A DNA stretch of 6,731 bases from Verrucomicrobiota bacterium (GTDB lineage: Bacteria; Verrucomicrobiota; Verrucomicrobiia; Limisphaerales; UBA1100), in contig DQLO01000370.1 of NCBI GenBank assembly GCA_015660155.1, positions 1 through 6,731 on the forward strand, in the 5' to 3' direction. The position numbers were made by a program, and so were the translations under genes. Position 1 is the stretch's first letter. Each line of letters starts with the position of its first letter. Below the pieces are notes generated by a model. That model was not told the DNA's origin, did no database searches, and was given only the letters and a program-made list of their open reading frames with translations. Shown here piece after piece: positions 1-4,623 of this stretch.

Positions 1-319
1 AATGGGCGGTCAGATGGGCGGCATGGGTATGGGCGGTCAGATGGGCGGCATGGGAATGGGCGGTCAAATGGGCGGCATGGGTATGGGCGGTCAAATGGGC
101 GGCATGGGCATGGGCGGTCAAATGGGCGGCATGGGCATGGGCGGTCAGATGGGCGGCGGCTTCGGAGGAGGACGGCGGATGTTCCGCATTGCCTCAACGC
201 CAACAGCTTTGCGCAGGGGAATGAGTATCACCTCGACGGCCCAGCCCGTGGCGATGCGCCGCGCACCCACCCTCGGCGAATTACGGCGTGCGCTTCGCCT
301 GTACAAACGGAGTAACTGA
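1..319 (+). CDS. C-terminal part of a Gly/Met/Gln-rich repeat protein (5'-truncated)
   Basis: The frame is open from the left edge (first complete codon at 2) to TGA at 317-319, so only the last ~105 residues are visible and the true start lies outside the window. Visible part: five perfect copies of the nonapeptide MGGQMGGMG, a sixth partial copy (MGGQMGG), a short Gly/Phe/Arg linker (GFGGGRR), then a basic tail of about 45 residues ending ELRRALRLYKRSN, which looks helical and carries many Arg. I do not recognise the family. GroEL also ends in GGM repeats, but its tail is short and is not followed by a basic segment, so this is not GroEL. A low-complexity, flexible or assembly-promoting region with a nucleic-acid- or membrane-binding tail is possible but unproven. 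A strong terminator follows 26 bp after the stop. Coding status is supported because the repeat copies differ only at synonymous third positions. Confidence 0.7.
   Translation, partial: MGGQMGGMGMGGQMGGMGMGGQMGGMGMGGQMGGMGMGGQMGGMGMGGQMGGGFGGGRRMFRIASTPTALRRGMSITSTAQPVAMRRAPTLGELRRALRLYKRSN
2..157 (+). repeat. 27-bp in-frame tandem repeat (5 full copies plus partial)
   Basis: Full units lie at 2-28, 29-55, 56-82, 83-109 and 110-136, with a 21-base partial unit at 137-157. Each encodes MGGQMGGMG. Units differ only in the Gln codon (CAG or CAA) and the last Gly codon (GGT, GGA or GGC). The array is probably longer upstream of the window. It behaves like a coding minisatellite that could change copy number without shifting frame. 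Confidence 0.95.
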
Positions 320-345
320 GCCGGACAAACAAAAGAGTTTTTTGC

Positions 346-371
346 AACCCGCCTTCACCGGCGGGTTTTTT
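346..371 (+). terminator. Rho-independent terminator of the repeat-protein gene
   Basis: A perfect 8-bp stem (AACCCGCC at 346-353, GGCGGGTT at 360-367) encloses the 6-nt loop TTCACC, and the 3' arm runs directly into a T-run (366-371). It lies 26 bp after the stop of the plus-strand gene. Read on the minus strand the stem has no good T-run after it, so it mainly serves the plus-strand gene, although it also sits immediately after the helicase stop codon. Confidence 0.85.
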
Positions 372-2865
372 AGTGGCGGCGCAGCTTGAGACGGTGTTCG
401 AGGCGCTGGGTTTGGCGGAAGTCCAGCGGGGGCAATTCGGTGAGGGTGGGGCTTTCGGTTTCATCGAGCATCCGCCGGGCCTGTTCTTGGAGAGCCGTCC
501 AGCGCGGCCAGTCGAGTGCGGGGGAATGGGTGATGCGCCGCAGCAGGCTGCGCCACTCGATGATGATGCGGTCGATGTCGCCTTCCTCAGCCACCTCGCG
601 AATCCAATATTGTTTGCGCGCGGGATTGCGATGGATGTCCGCCACCACGAGATCCGCACCGTAACCGTACTCCGGCGGCGCGCCGCGGTCGAGGTAGCCC
701 AGCACGCTGGTCATGCCGTAGGTTTTTCGGCACGCCAAGGCGAGCGGCCCATCCCAGCGATCGGCATCGCCGTGAAACCGAAAGCCGCCGCGCAGGTTGG
801 CGATGTCATAAACAAATTCTTCGACCGGATATTTTTCATCCTCCAACGCCGCCGCGATGCCGAGGCCGTCGCCGCCGGTGAAAAAACTGACGATGCGCCC
901 GCGCCGCGTCGGTGAGCCATCGGATTCCAGCAAACCAAACCGGCGCCAATGATGCACCACGCCGTGGGCGCGCGGCAATCGGCGGCACACCGGCACGAGC
1001 TCGCACGCGGCGCAATCGCCGGGCAAGCCTTCGCGCGAGGGCGGTTTCCACAGGGCAACGCCGTGGCGGTCGATGGGCACGGTTTGCGTTTCTTCCGCGA
1101 GACTGAAGTGCGCGGAAATTTTGTTTTGTAAATTGCGGTACTCAAGAATAGGCGTGCCGCGCTCGGCCATTTTATGCTGGAGCTGTGGGCCAAACTTGGT
1201 TTCCCACAAACTGCGCGTCATCGATTTCCCGCGCCAATTCAAAACCCGCCGCACCCAGCGCACGGGCAGCAATTTCCCCTTCGCATTCTTTTCCGCCACG
1301 GTGGCGATGCGGCCGTATTCCGGTTCCGCCGCGTTGGGGTCCAACACCGTGAGCACGCCGGGGCCTTGTTTGCCGAGTGCCTCGGGCACGGTGAGCAACG
1401 AACGCAACCCGGACACGGTTCCTTCCGAGGCTTCGTCATCCAGCATTTTGATTTCGCCCAAGGGCGTGGCTTCGCGTTTTGGATTGCGTTCCCATTCGCC
1501 TTGGCTGTTCAAAATTTCTTTTTCTTTGCGGCGCACGTGACGCGCGCGCTCGGCGTCGGTGGGCAAACCGCAGGGAACGTCGGGATGTTCGAGCGCGCTT
1601 TCCACGCCGAGCGTGATGGGGCGCGTGGTGAACAAGCGACTTTGCACGCGCATCGCTTCGGCGAAAGGTTCGCGGCCGTCCTCCACTGCCGCGTGCATGA
1701 TACCGAGCAACGCGCCCCAATCGACAAGGCCGCTGCGGGCGAGTTGGCAGGGGAACCCATCGCGGATGCGAACGTCATTGGCGCCCACGAGTACGTAGCC
1801 CACTTCATCAAGCCCGCGCCGGCCAGCGCGGCCGAACATTTGCAGAATCTCATCACCGCGCAGCGGGTGCTCCACGCCGGCGCGTTTGTACGAACCTGCG
1901 AAAAGCGCCACGCTCCGGAGGGAAAAGTTAATGCCAGCGGCGAGGCCCATCGTGGCGACGAGCACGCGGAGTTGGCCGGCCTTCGTGAGCGGCTCGATGA
2001 CGCCCGCGCGCGCGGCGTAGCTGAGGCCGCTGTGGTGATAGGCCACGCGGGTTTCAAGCATCTTGGCGAGGTGACCGCCGACGAGATTTTTTTGGGCAGC
2101 GGAAAGTTTCAGCGGATCGGGGTTGGGCAATTGCTGGGCGATTTGGCGGGCGAGCTTTTCGGTGTTGGCGCGGCGCGGGGCGAAAATCAAAATCGGCCCA
2201 AGATCATCGGCCAACGCCTTGGCGACAAACTTGGGCCAGTAGCCGCGAATTTCGCGCGGCAGTTTGTAGCTTAAGTTGTCGGGAAACGTTTCCTCCAAAG
2301 GCACCGGCCGCACGGTGTGTTTCACAGAGACGGCATCGCGGCCGAGGCGACGCAGCCATTTCACGACGTGATCGGGATTGGCCACGCTGCCGCTGAGCAG
2401 CAGCAACTGCGTTTTGGAAGGCGCGAGGGCGAGGGCGAGTTCGTAATTGAGGCCGCGATCGCGGTCGCCGATGAGTTGGTATTCATCGACGATGAGGAGG
2501 TCCGGCCCGTCGCCGTGGATGAGGCGGCTCTTTTGGGTTTCGAGCGTGGCGACGAGAATGGGGGCGTCGAGATTTTCGGAAAGGTCGCCGGTAGAAATGC
2601 CGACCGGCCAGCCGCGCGCGCGCCATTCGGCGAGCTTGTCGTTGGCGAGCGCGCGGGTGGGCACGGTGTAAACCGCTTTGCCGCGCGGTTTACCGAGGTT
2701 GGCCCAGAGTTCAAAAACGAGCGTCTTGCCCGCGCCGGTGGGGGCGTGGACGACTACGTCCTTGCCCTCGCGCAGCGCGCTGACGGCTTGTTGCTGCCAA
2801 AGATCGGGGACGGTTACTTGATCCAAAATCGTGAAAGGCTCGGAGTCATGTGAATGCGGTGGCAC
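370..2865 (-). CDS. Ski2-like DExD/H-box (SF2) helicase with C-terminal cysteine cluster
   Basis: An 831-residue ATP-dependent helicase, probably cytoplasmic and acting on RNA or DNA. Visible motifs: Gln-rich Q-motif-like segment (about 21-30), Walker A APTGAGKT (41-48), motif Ia VPTRALAN (68-75), Ib STGD (91-94), box II DEYQ (127-130), motif III SGSVAN (158-163), motif IV ILIFAPRR (225-232), motif V VATMGLAAGIN (303-313) and motif VI QMFGRAGRRG (342-351). Motif VI followed by LDEVG is typical of the Ski2/Mtr4/HelY group, which unwinds structured RNA or works with nucleases; box II there is more often DEVH or DEAH, so DEYQ is unusual. Residues 400-831 match no domain I recognise, but contain C618-x2-C621-x5-C627, possibly a zinc or Fe-S site lacking an obvious fourth ligand. 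The start is GTG (2863-2865), chosen because the helicase core begins about 20 residues later and no in-frame ATG lies upstream; no clear Shine-Dalgarno is seen. The TAA stop (370-372) overlaps the convergent gene's terminator T-run. It appears monocistronic. Confidence 0.9.
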   Translation of the reverse strand: MPPHSHDSEPFTILDQVTVPDLWQQQAVSALREGKDVVVHAPTGAGKTLVFELWANLGKPRGKAVYTVPTRALANDKLAEWRARGWPVGISTGDLSENLDAPILVATLETQKSRLIHGDGPDLLIVDEYQLIGDRDRGLNYELALALAPSKTQLLLLSGSVANPDHVVKWLRRLGRDAVSVKHTVRPVPLEETFPDNLSYKLPREIRGYWPKFVAKALADDLGPILIFAPRRANTEKLARQIAQQLPNPDPLKLSAAQKNLVGGHLAKMLETRVAYHHSGLSYAARAGVIEPLTKAGQLRVLVATMGLAAGINFSLRSVALFAGSYKRAGVEHPLRGDEILQMFGRAGRRGLDEVGYVLVGANDVRIRDGFPCQLARSGLVDWGALLGIMHAAVEDGREPFAEAMRVQSRLFTTRPITLGVESALEHPDVPCGLPTDAERARHVRRKEKEILNSQGEWERNPKREATPLGEIKMLDDEASEGTVSGLRSLLTVPEALGKQGPGVLTVLDPNAAEPEYGRIATVAEKNAKGKLLPVRWVRRVLNWRGKSMTRSLWETKFGPQLQHKMAERGTPILEYRNLQNKISAHFSLAEETQTVPIDRHGVALWKPPSREGLPGDCAACELVPVCRRLPRAHGVVHHWRRFGLLESDGSPTRRGRIVSFFTGGDGLGIAAALEDEKYPVEEFVYDIANLRGGFRFHGDADRWDGPLALACRKTYGMTSVLGYLDRGAPPEYGYGADLVVADIHRNPARKQYWIREVAEEGDIDRIIIEWRSLLRRITHSPALDWPRWTALQEQARRMLDETESPTLTELPPLDFRQTQRLEHRLKLRRH

Positions 2866-2907
2866 AGCGCGAGCTTGGGCGCGGGGAACGGCTTTGCCAA
2901 AACAAAC

Positions 2908-2937
2908 TTGTTTACTAGGGGGCGCGATGGCTAGGAT
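2908..2937 (+). promoter_or_regulatory. Possible sigma-70-type promoter for tRNA-Leu
   Basis: A TTGTTT -35-like hexamer (2908-2913) and a TAGGAT -10-like hexamer (2932-2937, 4 of 6 consensus bases) are 18 bp apart, which would start transcription about 3 bases before the mature tRNA 5' end. The -35 forms the right arm of a 6+6 bp inverted repeat (AAACAA at 2900-2905, TTGTTT at 2908-2913). The match is moderate; placement just before a tRNA is the main support. Confidence 0.35.
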
Positions 2938-2946
2938 GCCGCGCGT

Positions 2947-3033
2947 GCCGGAGTGGCGGAATTGGTAGACGCGGCGGATTCAAAATCCGCTTTTCGCAAG
3001 GAAGTGTGGGTTCGAGTCCCTCCTCCGGTACCA
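2947..3033 (+). tRNA. tRNA-Leu(CAA)
   Basis: A complete 87-nt type II tRNA with encoded CCA (3031-3033) and discriminator A73 (3030). Acceptor arms are GCCGGAG (2947-2953) and CTCCGGT (3023-3029). The D stem is GCG (2956-2958) with CGC (2970-2972). The anticodon stem is GCGGA with TCCGC around loop TTCAAAA, giving anticodon CAA (2981-2983), which reads UUG. The long variable arm (2991-3005) forms a 4-bp stem closed by a GCAA tetraloop. The T loop is TTCGAGT (3011-3017). The long variable arm, A73 and CAA anticodon identify leucine. Two oddities: pair 1-72 is G-U, and the T stem has a U-U mismatch at 50-64 (3007 with 3021). It stands alone, divergent from the helicase and convergent with the anti-sigma-like gene. 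A T6 run (3036-3041) follows directly. Confidence 0.95.
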
Positions 3034-3046
3034 TCTTTTTTCAAAG

Positions 3047-3065
3047 GGTTGAATTTACTTCAACC
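3047..3065 (-). terminator. Hairpin spanning the stop codon of the anti-sigma-like gene
   Basis: A perfect 7-bp inverted repeat (GGTTGAA at 3047-3053, TTCAACC at 3059-3065) with a 5-nt loop contains the TAA stop of the minus-strand gene (3055-3057). No T-run follows on the minus strand, so classical intrinsic termination is doubtful. It may help to end or stabilise the mRNA before it runs antisense through tRNA-Leu. Termination is inferred only from position. Confidence 0.35.
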
Positions 3066-3849
3066 ACTCATCCAACTGGGCTTTTGCTTGTTGGATGAGT
3101 TGGGGGAGTTCGGAAACATCGTTTAGCTCAAAACTGGCTTCGTGTTTTTGCTCGTTCACGATTGCGATGAGTTGAAGTTCGCCGGCGGATTGATTGTAAA
3201 AGATTTTGCAAACGGGGCCGTTGGCGGTGAGGGGCCATTGGCTGAGCCAATCTTCGGATCGGGTGCTGCGGCTGAATTGGTACACTTCCACTTTGGGCCA
3301 CGCGGCTTGGAGTTGTTGGAGGGTAGTATCCTCGGGGCCGCGGGTGGCGCCCACGATATCGAGCAGTGCCACTTGGATGACCGGGGCGGCGGGGGCGGCG
3401 GGTTGTTGTTGGAAATTGATCACCACTTCGGGTAGTTCGGCGGGGGCCTCAGCCTCGGGGCGATTATTAAACAGCACGAGTGAAATAACCACGATGGCGG
3501 CCAAGCCCACGGCGGGGGCCACGGCCCAGCGCCAGGAGGGTTGGGGGTTGGGCGGTTTGTTGACGAGCTCCATGAGCCGATCGTAATTGGGCTGGGGCCG
3601 GCGAAGGGCGACGCGCATTCGGGCGCGGAGTTCTTTCTGGATGTGCTCGGGCAACTGATGCTTGTCCTCCGCTGTGGCGGCGGCGAAGCACATGACGCCG
3701 CGCAGGGCGGGCATGTCGCGGTGCCATTGGTTGTAGTCATCCCAAAGATTGGGTTCCTGCTCAAGAATGGCATCGATCCGGTGCAGCTCCTCCTCGGTGG
3801 CTCTGCCGGTGGCCTTGTTCATTACCAATTCTAATAATTCGTCGCGCAT
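3055..3849 (-). CDS. Single-pass membrane protein, probable anti-sigma factor (FecR-like arrangement)
   Basis: A 264-residue protein with an ATG start at 3847-3849. Residues 1-105 are predicted cytoplasmic; the opening (LLELVMNKATGRATEEELHR followed by AILEQEPNLWDDY) has the pattern common at the N-termini of FecR/anti-sigma proteins of Planctomycetota and Verrucomicrobiota. One hydrophobic segment (about 107-128, bounded by WRW and NNR) should span the membrane. A Pro/Ala/Glu-rich linker (131-157) and an extracytoplasmic domain (about 158-264) follow. The classical zinc anti-sigma motif HxxxCxxC is absent; the only N-terminal cysteine is C54. The gene lies 96 bp downstream of the ECF sigma gene on the same strand, the usual order for a sigma/anti-sigma pair, so its probable role is to hold that sigma factor at the inner membrane. 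No Shine-Dalgarno is clear. It could instead be an unrelated membrane protein; the assignment rests on architecture and neighbourhood. Confidence 0.7.
   Translation of the reverse strand: MRDELLELVMNKATGRATEEELHRIDAILEQEPNLWDDYNQWHRDMPALRGVMCFAAATAEDKHQLPEHIQKELRARMRVALRRPQPNYDRLMELVNKPPNPQPSWRWAVAPAVGLAAIVVISLVLFNNRPEAEAPAELPEVVINFQQQPAAPAAPVIQVALLDIVGATRGPEDTTLQQLQAAWPKVEVYQFSRSTRSEDWLSQWPLTANGPVCKIFYNQSAGELQLIAIVNEQKHEASFELNDVSELPQLIQQAKAQLDEWLK
3066..3100 (-). repeat. Perfect 11-bp inverted repeat in the 3' coding end of the anti-sigma-like gene
   Basis: ACTCATCCAAC (3066-3076) and GTTGGATGAGT (3090-3100) are exact reverse complements separated by 13 nt. The stem extends by CC/GG if one base is bulged. 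It encodes part of the last ~15 residues and lies immediately before the hairpin at the stop codon, so the mRNA would end in two consecutive stem-loops. Confidence 0.8.
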
Positions 3850-3894
3850 CGGTCAGTTTTACCAATTTCAGGCGTTTTACACTTTTTGGCTATT

Positions 3895-3934
3895 ATCGGC
3901 TTTTTAGGGCTTTTTGAGCCCCGGAGAGGCCGAT
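3895..3934. promoter_or_regulatory. Nested inverted repeat between sigma and anti-sigma-like genes
   Basis: An outer pair ATCGGC (3895-3900) / GCCGAT (3929-3934) encloses an inner hairpin GGGCT (3907-3911) / AGCCC (3917-3921) with a 5-nt loop. It fills the middle of the 96 bp gap between the two minus-strand genes. A -10-like GATAAT occurs on the minus strand just beyond it, overlapping the ATCGGC arm. It could be a partial terminator, a processing site tuning the sigma to anti-sigma ratio, or a structured leader. No T-run follows on the minus strand. Confidence 0.4.
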
Positions 3935-3945
3935 TTTGCCCTTCC

Positions 3946-4545
3946 CTATATTATTCGTATTTTGTCCGGAAATTCTTCGCAAAAAATGTGATTATTTTTC
4001 AACTTGTTGTGCAGGATCAACAAACCACGGCGAATGCGACCGCTAATGGAGGACACGGTGACGCCATGCCGCTCGGCAATTTCCCGCTGGGTCAGCCCTT
4101 CATAATAGTACTCGTAGAGAATCCGAGCGTTGAGAGGCGGTAGATCCAGCCGCACTTGCTCGAGCAATTCATACAATTCCCTAACCTGCAGTGCCTCCAA
4201 CGGGTTCACCAGTTCGCTGGGTGTTTCATCCGCCAGCACGGCATCAAAGGTGAGGCTCAGTGAGGCATCACGTTTTTGGGCGCTTCGGCTACGCAAGTAA
4301 TCGGTCGCCCGGTTGCTGGCAATGGCCACCAACAGTGAGGGCAAGCTCTCGGTGGACGGCACGTTGTCAATGGTTCGAAACAAGGAAACAAACGCATCGA
4401 GCGCCACATCCTCCGCATCGGCCGGGGCGATAGCCTTGAGCTTGTGGTGCGTGGTATGCAGGGTCTTTGGCCAGAGCCACTCAAAGACTACATCCCAACT
4501 CTCCGAGTCGCCTTGGCGCAACAACTCGATGGGCGGCAGGTTCAT
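3946..4545 (-). CDS. ECF-type RNA polymerase sigma factor (sigma-70 family)
   Basis: A 199-residue protein from ATG 4543-4545 to TAG 3946-3948, a normal length for an extracytoplasmic-function sigma factor that directs RNA polymerase to alternative promoters. Region 2 is seen at about 20-92, with core AEDVALDAFVSLF (44-56) and the -10-recognition segment IASNRATDYLRSR (75-87). A variable linker (about 93-130) follows, then region 4 (about 135-182) with helix-turn-helix LTQREIAERHGVTVSSISGR (151-170) for -35 binding. No region 1.1 or 3 is evident. An alternative in-frame ATG at 4602 would add 19 residues (MTLGKLGLV...), which do not resemble region 2 and would leave only 21 bp to the divergent gene; 4545 is preferred, without a clear Shine-Dalgarno at either. 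The frame stays open to 5022, but that extension is antisense to the TPR gene. It is probably regulated by the downstream membrane protein. Confidence 0.92.
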   Translation of the reverse strand: MNLPPIELLRQGDSESWDVVFEWLWPKTLHTTHHKLKAIAPADAEDVALDAFVSLFRTIDNVPSTESLPSLLVAIASNRATDYLRSRSAQKRDASLSLTFDAVLADETPSELVNPLEALQVRELYELLEQVRLDLPPLNARILYEYYYEGLTQREIAERHGVTVSSISGRIRRGLLILHNKLKNNHIFCEEFPDKIRII

Positions 4546-4588
4546 AGCCACACACTGGCCTGAGTTTGCGCAACACACAAGCCCGAGC

Positions 4589-4617
4589 TTGCCGAGGGTC
4601 ATTTTTACGCCTAAAAT
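4589..4617 (+). promoter_or_regulatory. Possible promoter of the TPR gene
   Basis: TTGCCG (4589-4594, 4 of 6 to TTGACA) and TAAAAT (4612-4617, 5 of 6 to TATAAT) are separated by exactly 17 bp. Transcription would start about 7 bases later, at or very near the GTG start (4624), so the mRNA would be leaderless or nearly so. That agrees with the lack of a properly spaced Shine-Dalgarno. Short consensus matches like these can occur by chance. Confidence 0.4.
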
Positions 4618-4623
4618 TCCGGA

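Noticed and set aside
2..157. The MGG repeats as a GroEL-type GGM tail
   Set aside because: The array is too long and contains Gln, and a ~45-residue basic tail follows it; no chaperonin sequence is visible.
2..157. A CRISPR array, suggested by regular short repeats
   Set aside because: The 27-bp units are contiguous without spacers and encode an in-frame peptide; no cas gene is present.
228..659. A minus-strand 143-codon frame spanning the end of the repeat gene, the terminator and the end of the helicase gene
   Set aside because: It crosses a strong terminator and overlaps two supported genes in other frames, with no motif of its own.
1174..2274. A 366-codon open frame on the plus strand opposite the helicase gene
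   Set aside because: It is the mirror of a high-GC third-position gene: the minus-strand frame carries the full ordered set of SF2 helicase motifs, while this one is composition-biased (Ala, Gly, Arg, His, Phe) with no recognisable motif.
2947..3065. The tRNA 3' end as an integration (att) site
   Set aside because: No integrase gene and no direct repeat of the tRNA 3' end is visible elsewhere in the window.
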